DNA of 64,000 nucleotides, taken from assembly GCF_013318015.2 (NCBI RefSeq), contig NZ_CP115843.1:372001-436000 (forward strand). The letters run 5' to 3'. A program made the position numbers and the translations under genes. This document shows, in pieces, positions 1 to 8,780 of the stretch (position 1 is its first letter; every line of letters starts with the position of its first letter). The notes beneath the pieces are model-generated. The model worked only from the letters and a program-made list of their open reading frames with translations. It did no database searches and was not told the origin of the DNA. The DNA is from Agrobacterium tumefaciens (GTDB taxonomy: Bacteria > Pseudomonadota > Alphaproteobacteria > Rhizobiales > Rhizobiaceae).

Positions 1-744
1 ATTGATTTCCGCATTCTCACGAACGCCTCCGACGTTCGTTGGATTTCCGCTCGGGGCCAGGGCAACGAGGGAGACGCTGCAACCGAAAAAATGACAGGCA
101 TCTTTCTTGACGTCACGGGCCGCAAGCAGGCGGAGGAAGGGCATGAACTCCTCGCCGGCGAGATGAGCCATCGCGTCAAGAATATTCTGGCCCTGGCCTC
201 TGGATTAACAAATATCACCTCGCGGACGACCGAGACAAAAGAGGAAATGGCAAAGCAGTTGACTGAGCGATTGACGGCCCTTGGCAGGGCCCACGAACTG
301 GTGCGCCCGCTCCCCGATGGCCAGGGGAGATCGGCATTGCTCGGCGACCTCTTTGCTGTGCTGCTTGCCCCTTACGACGACGTCGGAGCTTTTGCAGGTC
401 GCATCCGCGTTGCTGTGCCGAGGATGGGACTAGGAGAGAAGGCTGCAACCAGCCTGGCACTCGTGATACACGAGTTGGCAACGAATTCGCTCAAATATGG
501 TGCCTTATCGAATAATGCGGGATTGCTCGACATATCCGGTTCTGTAATCGAAGACGAGGTCGAGATCGTCTGGAGCGAACACGGAGGCGACCCTGCCCAG
601 TCGCCCAGATCGTCAGACGGTTACGGCAGTAAGATGTTGCACAGGACAGTCTCGGGACAACTCGGTGGATCAATCGACTATAACTGGGTAGAGGGCGGAG
701 TCGTTGTAACGCTAAGGATGAAAGAAAGCCATCTTTCTGGATAA
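1..744 (+). CDS. HWE-family sensor histidine kinase, 3' part only
   Basis: The frame is open from the first base, so the gene begins upstream of the window and about 247 C-terminal residues are visible. The first ~45 residues look like the end of a PAS/PAC domain (the ITERK-type ending appears as FLDVTGRKQAE). The phospho-acceptor region follows with MSHRVKN (His near residue 57 of the visible part). The ATPase part has an N box, HELATNSLKYGAL, and the W-x-E motif that names the family appears as VWSE. A G box GYGSKML lies near the end. HWE kinases are frequent in Rhizobiales and often sense light or stress, but the sensor domain is outside the window. No response regulator is next to it downstream. 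The internal ATG at 91 is not the likely true start. Confidence 0.9.
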   Translation: MDFRILTNASDVRWISARGQGNEGDAATEKMTGIFLDVTGRKQAEEGHELLAGEMSHRVKNILALASGLTNITSRTTETKEEMAKQLTERLTALGRAHELVRPLPDGQGRSALLGDLFAVLLAPYDDVGAFAGRIRVAVPRMGLGEKAATSLALVIHELATNSLKYGALSNNAGLLDISGSVIEDEVEIVWSEHGGDPAQSPRSSDGYGSKMLHRTVSGQLGGSIDYNWVEGGVVVTLRMKESHLSG

Positions 745-1277
745 GTGATCGGGGACCGGGAGTTGGGCCTCAAGCACCCGGCGTGCCGAGACAAAAGCCG
801 AAGTCCCAACCACCGACAGGCTCGGCGGCCTTGCGGGGAAGCATCGACGCGCGCTCCACCAAAACTGATGGAGCCTCACCGTTCTGAGGGACTGAATATT
901 GGTAATCAGAGTGTCGCACGGTCGCGTGGTGACAACATGGACATCGGTATCCCCGTGTCTTTCGGCCGTCTAAGTGGCGATGACGGCGATTCTCCTCAAG
1001 GCAGAGTTTGTCCAATAGGCCATCCGGTGTCTTCGCTTTTGCGGTCGAATAGCGAAAAATACAAATCACGCCGAGGGCCCATTGCTCAGCGCAACCTCGC
1101 GCAAAGGAGCACGTGTCTGCGCGTAGCTGCTGGGCGAATGACGAAGATGCTCCTTGAATGCATTTGAGAAATTTTGGCTTGGATTGAGGTCCTAGTGATC
1201 ATCTCATCTATGCGTTGGAACGGGTCAGTGGTTCTGATCCCTTCAAGGCAGGGATCGTAACTCCTTTTTAACAGGCT
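745..1277. other. Gene-poor spacer, nothing recognised
   Basis: Between the kinase stop and the convergent J-domain gene there are about 530 bases in which no frame on either strand gives a recognisable protein. A small perfect hairpin (GATCCC at 1236-1241 pairing with GGGATC at 1251-1256) sits close to the end, followed by a short T-rich stretch after a few bases. It could serve as a weak terminator for the kinase, but the T run is not adjacent to the stem. Confidence 0.4.
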
Positions 1278-1883
1278 TTAGCAAAAACCGTTCAATTTAA
1301 GGATTCGATACGCTTCGATCGAGCTTCGAAGTGCATCCTCAGAGTTGCGGTCTCCGTCATTGGCGTCGGGATGGTGCATTTTGAGCCTCTCCTTATAGCG
1401 GCTCTTGATTTCTTGGGATGTCGCCTGGGAAGAAAGGCCGAGTGTTTCGAAAGCTTTGGCTTCCAGTACCTTGAGCTTTCTCTGTTGGGCGCCGATCCGC
1501 GTTTGCCCTTGCCGATCGGCTTTGCGAGCATTCAGCGTTTTTGCCGAGCCTGAACGAACTGAAGACGGTAACGGAGTTTCAGTCGCCGCGCTCACCCTCT
1601 TTCCCCAGGTCGGGCGCGCACCCGTCGTCGCTTCTTTCTGGTAACGGGCGACGTCGGCATTGGAGGGTGGTGTCGTAAAACTATAACCCTTGTTGTAGTC
1701 AGTCACATGCTCAAGGCAGAATAAGAGGTAAAGACCTTCTGCACCCGATCCCACCGGCGCACGGTGAGTACCGCTCTTTTCACACCCGTCCCATTGGCAT
1801 TTTGGGCCTGTGGCTTGGCTGGCCGATGGCGAGCGTTTGCGAGCGGATCGAAGACCTACGAATATTTTCGAATCATGCGTCAT
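1278..1883 (-). CDS. J-domain (DnaJ-like) protein
   Basis: A protein of 201 residues. The last ~60 residues form a J domain with the diagnostic HPD tripeptide in MHHPDAND and the helix ending EAYRIL, so it probably stimulates an Hsp70 (DnaK) ATPase. The N-terminal half resembles the rhizobial J-domain proteins that carry a small Cys/His region (CQWDGCEKSGTHRAPVG and FCLEHV) and the phrase ARYQKEA.TG.RPTW. The start at 1883 (MTHDSKIF) is chosen because family members begin with this segment. An in-frame upstream ATG at 1973 would add 30 residues without resemblance. No zinc-finger repeats of full-length DnaJ are present. It is a lone gene facing the kinase. Confidence 0.8.
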   Translation of the reverse strand: MTHDSKIFVGLRSARKRSPSASQATGPKCQWDGCEKSGTHRAPVGSGAEGLYLLFCLEHVTDYNKGYSFTTPPSNADVARYQKEATTGARPTWGKRVSAATETPLPSSVRSGSAKTLNARKADRQGQTRIGAQQRKLKVLEAKAFETLGLSSQATSQEIKSRYKERLKMHHPDANDGDRNSEDALRSSIEAYRILKLNGFC

Positions 1884-2221
1884 TGGAACTATATGGACGC
1901 GGAGGACCCCTAGGGCAACATCAGACATGTCCAATCTCGGGCAATACGTACAGGGCGCGACAGCCAACCTCACTGGGGGAAGAGCTGTTTTCTTGGCAAA
2001 TTGGTCGTTTGGAAATGGCCAACATGGTGGAAAACATCTTACCGATCACACGCGGTTTCTTCTGAAGTCGATTATCGATTAAGGAGAGTTTGAGCCAACT
2101 GACGGTCCTGAAAACGCGCAAAGCCACTAGGTTCTTGCCCTTGACGGTTGAACCCAAGCCGATCGCTTTAGTTCTTCGTGGCCGAGAATCTATATCCAAG
2201 TTTCATCGCGATGCCAGCATG
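1884..2221. other. Spacer, nothing recognised
   Basis: About 340 bases without a recognisable coding frame, promoter or RNA. A minus-strand open frame of 92 codons crosses it but shows no family features and overlaps the J-domain start. Confidence 0.35.
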
Positions 2222-2413
2222 TTAGAAATATTCGCGTAAGGCCTTGCCGTCATCCGCGAAGATCTCGGTGCCGTTGACGAAGCTCGGTCGCGCGACCTTC
2301 GCAATCTCTTGCGGCTCGCAGTCGCCTAGGCTGTGGCAGAAGGCGCTGAGTAGCCGGCCGAATGTTCTGTTCTCCAGCGATGTTTTAATGACGTCGGGCT
2401 CGCCCGGCGTGCG
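2222..2413 (-). pseudogene. Short-chain dehydrogenase C-terminal remnant
   Basis: Read on the minus strand, the frame ending in TAA at 2222-2224 encodes a tail typical of SDR oxidoreductases: RTPGEPDV (the P-G loop after the active site), then SLGDCEPQEIAKVA, then SFVNGTEIFADDG. In intact relatives a segment like LFLASDD separates IAKVA from SFVNG, and here it is missing. The conserved catalytic YxxxK and the Rossmann N-terminus are absent, and no start codon exists. This is therefore a fragment of a decayed gene. Recognition is from the family pattern only. It lies directly upstream of the following operon, on the opposite strand. Confidence 0.5.
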
Positions 2414-2582
2414 TCGTGATAGCCTGTTGGTGACGTCGGGAGATAATGCCCCAGCCGCCGTGAGCGCCAGAATTTGCCGAAAACCGCAGATGATTAGAAG
2501 ATTTTTGCTTTCCGGCTTGCTCTTTCTGTGTTTCTTATAATGCTTAAATAGAATTTTTAACGCTTATTAATTCAGAAATAAC

Positions 2583-4082
2583 ATGATGGAAGATCGAAAA
2601 ACCGATGCACTGTCTGTCAATGCGGGCGGCTTGCCGGCGCTGGAGGCGCGGCTTGCGCACGAGCTCGCCCTGCTAGAGCGACCGGCGAAGCCATGGGTGC
2701 CGCGGATGGAGATCGACGGTGGCGGAGTGCTGGATGTTGCAGTTATAGGTGCCGGGCTTTGTGGGCTCACCGCGCTTGCCGCCCTCTCATTTATCGGGAT
2801 CGATAATATCAGGGCCTTCGATAAGGCTTCGAGCGGCTTCGAGGGTCCCTGGGTAACGAGTGCGCGTATGGAGACATTGCGCACTCGCAAGGAACTCGCT
2901 GGTCCCGCGCTCGGCGTACCCTCGCTGACATTCCGCGCATGGTTCGAGGCGCAGTACGGCGCGCGCGCCTATGAGGAGATGGTGCTCATACCGCGTCAAG
3001 AGTGGATGGCCTACATGGTCTGGTATCGCAATGTGCTGGCGCTGCCCGTGAGCAACGATACCGAACTTTCCGGTCTCATTCTGCGCGAGGATGGCCTGCT
3101 TGATCTCGAGTTGCAGGGGCCGGAAGGTGCGACCAGAGTTCTGGCGCGCCGGGTGATCCTGGCGACAGGGCTTGATGGCCTCGGTGCGCCGCGACTGCCA
3201 GATGTAGCGAAAACGGTTCCTGCCCGCTTCGTGCGCCACAGCGGCGATATATTCGACGTGAGCGCGTTACAGGGCAAGCGGGTCGCCGTGGTCGGAGCCG
3301 GAGCTTCGGCAATGGACAATGCGGCCGCTGCACTTGAGGCGGGGGCTGACCGCGTCGACCTTTTCATTCGCAGGCCGGATATTCCGCGTGTTGAGAAATT
3401 CGGCGGCATCGCAAGCCTCGGCATGTCCCACGGTTATATCGGCCTGCCCGATGCTGACCGCTGGGCCTTCATGGTCGAGGCGGAGCGGACGCAGATTCCG
3501 CCGCCGCGCCACAGCATCCTGAGGGTCTCGCGCCATCGCAATGCGCTCTTCCATCTTGGCAGTCCCGTTATCAGCATCACAGAAGTGGGCGAGGCGGTGG
3601 AAATAGAGACTCCGAAGGGGCGCTATCCGGCCGACCTCATCATTTTCGCCACTGGCTTTGATGTCGATTTCGCCCAACGGCCGGAATTTGTGGAGTTGAG
3701 CGACCGTGTCCTGCTCTGGCGTCACGCCTATCAGCCTCCCGCAGGGCAGGAGAATGATGCGCTGCAGTCCTATCCCTATCTCGGGTCCGCCTTCGAGTTT
3801 CTGCCGAAACTAGGTCTTCCGGCCGCGGTGGCGGAGGCGATTTCCCGCATATATTGCTTCGCTTATCCAGCTGTTCCCTCTCACGGTAAAATCACTAGCG
3901 GCATTCCGGCCGTCAGCCAGGGGGCGGAGCGTCTGGCGCAGGGCATTGCCCGGTCTCTCTTCGTTGAGGACCGCGCGCGCCATTTCGAGACCTTTATGAA
4001 CCACGACGCCGCTGAAATCACCGGCGAGGAATGGCGCGATGCGGACGCGCAGGTCAGGATCAAGGAGCATGCCAATGGCTGA
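2583..4082 (+). CDS. FAD/NAD(P)-binding monooxygenase-like protein
   Basis: A 499-residue two-dinucleotide-binding flavoprotein. An FAD-type Rossmann motif VIGAGLCGL lies near residue 55, a second NAD(P)-type motif VVGAGASAMD near residue 238, and an FATGFD motif near residue 358, the architecture of flavin-containing and Baeyer-Villiger-like monooxygenases. The strict FxGxxxHxxxW fingerprint is not evident, so oxygenase activity is an inference. It is the first gene of a co-directional block whose next gene overlaps it by 8 bases. A TATAAT hexamer at 2536-2541 may be its -10 box, though no good -35 was seen. The ribosome site before the tandem ATGs (2583, 2586) is poor. Confidence 0.8.
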   Translation: MMEDRKTDALSVNAGGLPALEARLAHELALLERPAKPWVPRMEIDGGGVLDVAVIGAGLCGLTALAALSFIGIDNIRAFDKASSGFEGPWVTSARMETLRTRKELAGPALGVPSLTFRAWFEAQYGARAYEEMVLIPRQEWMAYMVWYRNVLALPVSNDTELSGLILREDGLLDLELQGPEGATRVLARRVILATGLDGLGAPRLPDVAKTVPARFVRHSGDIFDVSALQGKRVAVVGAGASAMDNAAAALEAGADRVDLFIRRPDIPRVEKFGGIASLGMSHGYIGLPDADRWAFMVEAERTQIPPPRHSILRVSRHRNALFHLGSPVISITEVGEAVEIETPKGRYPADLIIFATGFDVDFAQRPEFVELSDRVLLWRHAYQPPAGQENDALQSYPYLGSAFEFLPKLGLPAAVAEAISRIYCFAYPAVPSHGKITSGIPAVSQGAERLAQGIARSLFVEDRARHFETFMNHDAAEITGEEWRDADAQVRIKEHANG

Positions 4083-4719
4083 ACCGGCACTGAAACTGGA
4101 TGTATTTTACGGCATTTCCTCGCCGTGGGCCTATTTCGGTGCGCCACGCGCCGTGGACGTCGCCCGCACACATGGCGCCGAAATCGTGCTGCGGCCCATC
4201 CGCATCATCGAGGCAAATGGCGGCATTCCGCTGCGCAGCCGCCCGGATGCCAGGCAGACCTATCATGCTCTGGAACTGGACCGATGGCGGCGTTATCTCG
4301 ATATGGCGCTCAACCTGACGCCGAAGTTTTATCCCTGCGCCACCATCGAACATGCCGCACAGCTCGTCATCGCCGCGCAGAAGGCCGGGCTCGATGCGAT
4401 CAGCCTGTCCTTTGCCATCCAGCGCGCCTTGTGGAGTGAGGAGCGCGACATTGCCGATCTCGACACACTGCGTACCATCGCACATGCCGTGCTCGGCTCG
4501 GAAGGTGCAGCCCTCGTGCGCGGCCCGCAGCCGGAAGAGATCGTGGCGGAATGGCAGGGAAATCTTGCAGAGGCTGAACGTCTCGGGATTTTCGGCACGC
4601 CGACCTATGTGGTGAACGGCGAGCTTTTCTGGGGTCAGGACCGCCTGGAATTCGTCAGCCGCGCGCTCGGTGCTCTAAAGCAGCAAATTGCAAAATCCGA
4701 AGTGAGGACATCCGCATGA
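4075..4719 (+). CDS. 2-hydroxychromene-2-carboxylate isomerase/DsbA-family protein
   Basis: A 214-residue thioredoxin-fold protein of the DsbA superfamily. The N-terminus has YGISSPWAYFG, where HCCA isomerases and kappa-class GSTs carry a serine in place of the DsbA cysteine. The C-terminal part has the cis-proline motif GTPTYVVNGELFWGQDRL. Such enzymes are often glutathione-dependent isomerases in aromatic ring catabolism. The start at 4075 is selected because AAGGAG at 4062-4067 is well spaced. It overlaps the stop of the monooxygenase gene, implying translational coupling. The substrate is unknown. Confidence 0.8.
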   Translation: MAEPALKLDVFYGISSPWAYFGAPRAVDVARTHGAEIVLRPIRIIEANGGIPLRSRPDARQTYHALELDRWRRYLDMALNLTPKFYPCATIEHAAQLVIAAQKAGLDAISLSFAIQRALWSEERDIADLDTLRTIAHAVLGSEGAALVRGPQPEEIVAEWQGNLAEAERLGIFGTPTYVVNGELFWGQDRLEFVSRALGALKQQIAKSEVRTSA

Positions 4720-5717
4720 CCGATGCCGCAAAACTTCACAATCAGGCCATCGTCATCGACGGTCTGCAAACCTGTCAGTGGAGCAGGTCGATATTCGAGG
4801 ATATGCGCGCCGGCGGCCTCACTGCCGTCAACGTATCTAGCGTGATCTGGGAGAACTTTCGCGAGGGCATCGGTTATGTAAGCGATTGGAATCGCTTACT
4901 GCGGGAAAACGAAGACCTTATTCGCCCGGTGCGTACGGTCGCCGATATTCATGCGGCCAAGGCCGAGAAAAGGACCGGCATCATCATCGGCTGGCAGAAC
5001 ACCTCGCCACTCGAGGACAAGCTGGATTATGTCGAAATCTTCAAGGATCTCGGCGTCGGCATCATGCAGCTGACCTACAATACCCAGAACTATTCTGGCG
5101 CCGGATATCTCGAGGAAAACGATAGCGGCCTGACCGGTTTTGGCCGCGAGGTGCTGGCGGAGATGAACCGCGTCGGCGTGCTCTGTGACCTGAGCCATGT
5201 CGGTGACAAAACGACGGCGGATGTCATCGCCCGCTCGAAAGCGCCGGTCTGCATCTCGCATGTGCTGCCGCGGGCGCTGCGCGATGTGAAGCGCAACAAG
5301 CCGGATGAACTGTTCAGGGCCTGCGCGGAGAAGGGCGGCATCATCGGCATCAGCCTTTTTGCGCCGGGTCTCGCCGCTGGAAACGACGCCACGGTCGAGG
5401 ATTATCTCGATGCCATGGCCTATGTCATCGATCTAGTCGGCGAGGACCATGTCGGCATCGGCACGGATTTTTCGCAGGAGCGGCCGCGTCCCGGCCCCTG
5501 GCAGCTCTGGGCAAACCGTGACAAGGGCACGGCCCGCACGCTGACGGAATTCGCAACCGTCAAGATATCCAAGCCGAAGGGCATCGAGCGCATCGGCGAG
5601 GTGCCCAATATTACCGCGCGCATGCTGGCGCGCGGCTGGAGCGAAACGCTCATTCTCAAACTTCTCGGCCAGAACTGGCTGCGCGTACTGGATGCCGCTT
5701 GGCGGCCCGCAAAATGA
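4716..5717 (+). CDS. M19 (membrane dipeptidase-like) protein with altered metal ligands
   Basis: A 333-residue TIM-barrel protein of the renal dipeptidase (M19) family, overlapping the previous gene by ATGA. Family features kept include DLSHVGDKT (first zinc His), ISHVLPRAL (second His) and GIGTDFSQ. The N-terminal HxD metal pair expected in the DGHND segment is replaced by DGLQTCQ, and the bridging glutamate region reads GWQNTSPLED, with Gln where Glu is expected. It may bind one metal or act on a non-dipeptide amide. The subgroup with such changes appears to exist in other rhizobia (from memory, not checked). It has no signal peptide, so it is probably cytoplasmic despite the family name. 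Confidence 0.82.
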   Translation: MTDAAKLHNQAIVIDGLQTCQWSRSIFEDMRAGGLTAVNVSSVIWENFREGIGYVSDWNRLLRENEDLIRPVRTVADIHAAKAEKRTGIIIGWQNTSPLEDKLDYVEIFKDLGVGIMQLTYNTQNYSGAGYLEENDSGLTGFGREVLAEMNRVGVLCDLSHVGDKTTADVIARSKAPVCISHVLPRALRDVKRNKPDELFRACAEKGGIIGISLFAPGLAAGNDATVEDYLDAMAYVIDLVGEDHVGIGTDFSQERPRPGPWQLWANRDKGTARTLTEFATVKISKPKGIERIGEVPNITARMLARGWSETLILKLLGQNWLRVLDAAWRPAK

Positions 5718-5747
5718 GAATATCGAAAACAATCGGAGGCAACTGAA

Positions 5748-6821
5748 ATGAAAAATGCTCATCAGCGCCGCAAGGCCGCTCTCGTCGTCGGCATCGTTGC
5801 TGCCGGGATCGCATCGCTTTCTGGCACCGTCTTCGCACAGGATGCGACCAAGGGCACCGTCAACATTGTCGGTTTCTCCGGCGTCTTTGCGGATAACTAC
5901 CAGAAATTCATCATAGACGCCTTCAAGGCCAAACATCCCGGCATCGAGGTGAATTATCAGCAGAGCAAGAATTCGGCCGAAACGCTGGCGCTTCTCACGC
6001 TTCAGCGCGCCGAGCCGAAGATGGATGTCGCCCTGATCGACGTTTCGGTTGCGATCAAGGCGAACAAGGAAGAGCTGTTCAGCAAGCTCGACGCCGCCAA
6101 GGTACCGAACCTTGCCGAACAGCCGGAATGGGCGCGCATCGATGGCGACCGCGCCGTCGCCTTCTCGCAGGACAATCTCGCCATCCTCTACAACACCGGT
6201 GCGGTGAAGGAACCGCCGACGAGCTGGGCCGATCTCGCCGATCCGAAATACAAAGGAAAGATCGCCGCCAAGCTTTCCGATACGCGCGGCGTCATTCTCC
6301 TGCCCATCCTCACCAAGCTGAAGGGCGGCGATTACAAGACCTCCATCGATCCGGGCATCGATTTCCTGAAGGAGATTGCGCCGAGCGTCTCGACCTTCGA
6401 GCCTGCGCCGGATTGCTATGCGGTAGTGCAGAGCGGCGAAGTCGATCTTTCCGTCTGCTGGAACGGCCGCGCGCAATATCTGCATGACACACAGGGCGGC
6501 AAGATCGGGATCGCTCTGCCGAAGGAAGGCTCCATCGGCCAGACGAACACGATCGGTATCGTTGAAGGCTCCTCCAATAAGGAGGCGGCCGAGCTTTTCG
6601 TCAATTATGCTCTGAGCGCCGAGGCGCAAGCGACATTCGCCGAAAAGAGCTTCTACGGTCCGGTCAACAGCAAGGTGTCGCTGAGCGAGCCGGTCGCTGC
6701 CCGCATCTATGGCAGCAAGGAAGCCCAGGCGGCACAGTCATCGCTAGACTGGAGCTTCGTGGCGGACAAATATTCGGCATGGATACAGCGGATCAACCGC
6801 GAGGTCATCGCGGCTAATTGA
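5748..6821 (+). CDS. ABC importer substrate-binding protein (PotD/Fbp-like)
   Basis: A 357-residue periplasmic binding protein. A Sec signal peptide (RRKAALVV..., ending GTVFAQ near residue 31) precedes a cluster-D type binding fold beginning VNIVGFSGVFAD. Similarity is to the binding proteins of polyamine, iron(III) and related importers. The ligand cannot be read from sequence. The ribosome site GGAGG precedes ATG 5748. It is followed by ATPase and two permeases in the order found for potABCD-like importers, so it should deliver the substrate of the enzymes encoded before and after it. Confidence 0.88.
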   Translation: MKNAHQRRKAALVVGIVAAGIASLSGTVFAQDATKGTVNIVGFSGVFADNYQKFIIDAFKAKHPGIEVNYQQSKNSAETLALLTLQRAEPKMDVALIDVSVAIKANKEELFSKLDAAKVPNLAEQPEWARIDGDRAVAFSQDNLAILYNTGAVKEPPTSWADLADPKYKGKIAAKLSDTRGVILLPILTKLKGGDYKTSIDPGIDFLKEIAPSVSTFEPAPDCYAVVQSGEVDLSVCWNGRAQYLHDTQGGKIGIALPKEGSIGQTNTIGIVEGSSNKEAAELFVNYALSAEAQATFAEKSFYGPVNSKVSLSEPVAARIYGSKEAQAAQSSLDWSFVADKYSAWIQRINREVIAAN

Positions 6822-6841
6822 GACAGGAAGCAGAGGACGCC

Positions 6842-7897
6842 ATGGCCGATCATCATGTCGAGATCGACAATCTCGTGAAGACCTATCCGGGCGCCCTCAA
6901 GCCCTCCGTGGATCATGTCAGCTTTTCCCTGCCACGCGGGGAAATGCTGGCGTTGCTAGGGCCCTCAGGCTGCGGCAAGACGACGATCCTGCGCATGATT
7001 GCTGGCCTTATCCCGGTAACCTCAGGCGAAATCCGTCTGGACGGCCGGGATATCTCTGCAACTCCTGTCCATAAGCGCAATATGGGCATGGTCTTTCAAG
7101 CCTATGCCCTGTTCCCGCATATGAATGTTTCGGAAAACATTGCCTTCGGGCTGGAGATGCGCGGCATTGCAAAGTCGAAGCGCAAGGAGCGGGTGGTAAA
7201 GGCACTCGATCTGGTCAAGCTTTCCGGTTTCGGCGAAAGACGCATCTCGCAGCTTTCAGGTGGCCAGCAACAGCGAGCGGCAATCGCCCGCTCGCTCGTC
7301 ATCGAACCGGCGTTGCTGCTGTTCGACGAACCGCTCTCCAATCTCGATGCCAAGTTGCGCGACGAGATGCGCGATGAAATTCGCGATATCCAGAACCGGA
7401 CCGGCGTTACAAGTATTTTCGTCACCCACGATCAGGACGAAGCCCTTTCGATGGCCGACCGGCTCGCCGTCATGTCTGAAGGCCGGCTGGAGCAGATCGG
7501 CACGCCACGCGAGATTTTCGACCGGCCGAAAACCGATTTTGTCGCTTCCTTCATCGGAGCCGGCTCGTTCCTTACGGGCACCGTGGTTGCACCTGGTCGC
7601 GCTGAGATCCTAGGTCTCGGCTTCCTGCATTTCTCGGGTGCTGTCCCGGTCGGCCAGAAGGCGCGGTTTCTGGTTCGCCCGCATAGATTTCTTCTCGGTG
7701 ATGGCGTCAATGCTTTCTCCGGCATTGTCGAACACGTTACCTATCGCGGGCAGATGCTGACGCTTGGCGTGCGCGCGGGCGACCATCGCCTGCAGGCCGA
7801 TCTGCCCACCCACGCCGCCGCGCTGCCAGCCAAGGGTGAGCGTGTGATGCTCTCCGTTGCTCCTGAGGATGTGACGTTGATCGGGGAGGCGGCCTGA
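6842..7897 (+). CDS. ABC importer ATP-binding protein (PotA-like)
   Basis: A 351-residue ABC ATPase. Walker A LLGPSGCGKTT, Q-loop MVFQAYALFPH, signature LSGGQQQR, Walker B LLLFDEPLSNLD and switch VTHDQDEA are all intact. A C-terminal TOBE-type regulatory domain follows (from about residue 240). The start at 6842 (MADHHVEI) is preferred because upstream residues in the longer frame have no family match. The stop overlaps the next start (TGATG). It energises the importer of the binding protein at 5748. Confidence 0.92.
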   Translation: MADHHVEIDNLVKTYPGALKPSVDHVSFSLPRGEMLALLGPSGCGKTTILRMIAGLIPVTSGEIRLDGRDISATPVHKRNMGMVFQAYALFPHMNVSENIAFGLEMRGIAKSKRKERVVKALDLVKLSGFGERRISQLSGGQQQRAAIARSLVIEPALLLFDEPLSNLDAKLRDEMRDEIRDIQNRTGVTSIFVTHDQDEALSMADRLAVMSEGRLEQIGTPREIFDRPKTDFVASFIGAGSFLTGTVVAPGRAEILGLGFLHFSGAVPVGQKARFLVRPHRFLLGDGVNAFSGIVEHVTYRGQMLTLGVRAGDHRLQADLPTHAAALPAKGERVMLSVAPEDVTLIGEAA

Positions 7898-8772
7898 TGG
7901 CGGTCGCGGGCCATTCTTCCGGTGGCGAAGCATCGCACCGCGGCATTCTGCTTCTTCTACTGCTGCCAGGCTTGATTGCGCTGCTGACGACCTTCCTGCT
8001 GCCACTCATCTGGCTAGTACGGGCATCCTTCGCATCGTCGGCCATGGCGGCCCTTCGCGGTGGTGACTGGACGCTCGAATCCTACAGAATCGTGCTGTTC
8101 GACCCGTTTTACTGGAAGATCGCCTGGAACACGCTTTATCTCGGCGTGAATGTCGCGGTTCTGGCGGTTATTCTCTCCTATCCCATCGCGCTGTTCCTTG
8201 CCCGCACCCAAAGCCGCTGGCGCGGGGTGCTGACAGCGCTTGCTGTTGCGCCGCTTCTCACCTCCTCGGTGGTGCGTACCTATGGCTGGATGGTCATTCT
8301 GGGGGACCGGGGCGTCATCAACACGGCGCTGCAATCGTCCGGGCTGACTGATGGTGTCATACGGCTGACCAATAATTATTTTGGCGCCACCGTCGCGCTG
8401 GTCGAAATCCTGATGCCCTATGCGATCCTTGCGATGCTGAGCGGCTTTGGCCGTTTGAACACGCAGCTGGAGGAAGCCGCCGCCATGCTCGGCGCGAACC
8501 GCCTGCGCGTGTTCACGCGCATCGTGCTGCCGCTTTCGCTGCCCGGAGTTCTCACCGCAACACTTCTTGTCTTCGTCCTGGCGATTTCCTCCTTCGTTAC
8601 ACCGCGCCTGATGGGCGGTGGCCGCGTCTTCGTCATCGGCACGGAGGTCTACAACGAGGCGACGGTGACGCTGAACTGGCCGCTGGCCGCCTCACTTTCG
8701 GTGCTGCTGCTCATCCTCTTCGGCAGCGTGATCGTGATTTACCAGCGCGCAATGCGCGCGCTAGAGACGTGA
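7897..8772 (+). CDS. ABC importer permease 1 (PotB-like)
   Basis: A 291-residue inner-membrane protein with about six hydrophobic segments. A cytoplasmic EAA loop reads LEEAAAMLGANRLRVF and ends in LPLSLPGVL, the contact point with the ATPase. Its place between the ATPase and a second permease, with 1-base overlap upstream, supports a heterodimeric polyamine-type importer. Confidence 0.9.
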   Translation: MAVAGHSSGGEASHRGILLLLLLPGLIALLTTFLLPLIWLVRASFASSAMAALRGGDWTLESYRIVLFDPFYWKIAWNTLYLGVNVAVLAVILSYPIALFLARTQSRWRGVLTALAVAPLLTSSVVRTYGWMVILGDRGVINTALQSSGLTDGVIRLTNNYFGATVALVEILMPYAILAMLSGFGRLNTQLEEAAAMLGANRLRVFTRIVLPLSLPGVLTATLLVFVLAISSFVTPRLMGGGRVFVIGTEVYNEATVTLNWPLAASLSVLLLILFGSVIVIYQRAMRALET

Positions 8773-8780
8773 GGCCAGCC

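Noticed and set aside
745..1167. 140-codon open frame after the histidine kinase
   Set aside because: No ribosome site, no family resemblance, irregular amino-acid use.
5433..6629. 398-codon minus-strand open frame opposite the M19 and binding-protein genes
   Set aside because: It is antisense to two well-supported genes, rich in Arg/Leu/Asp runs typical of GC-rich shadow frames, and has no family feature.
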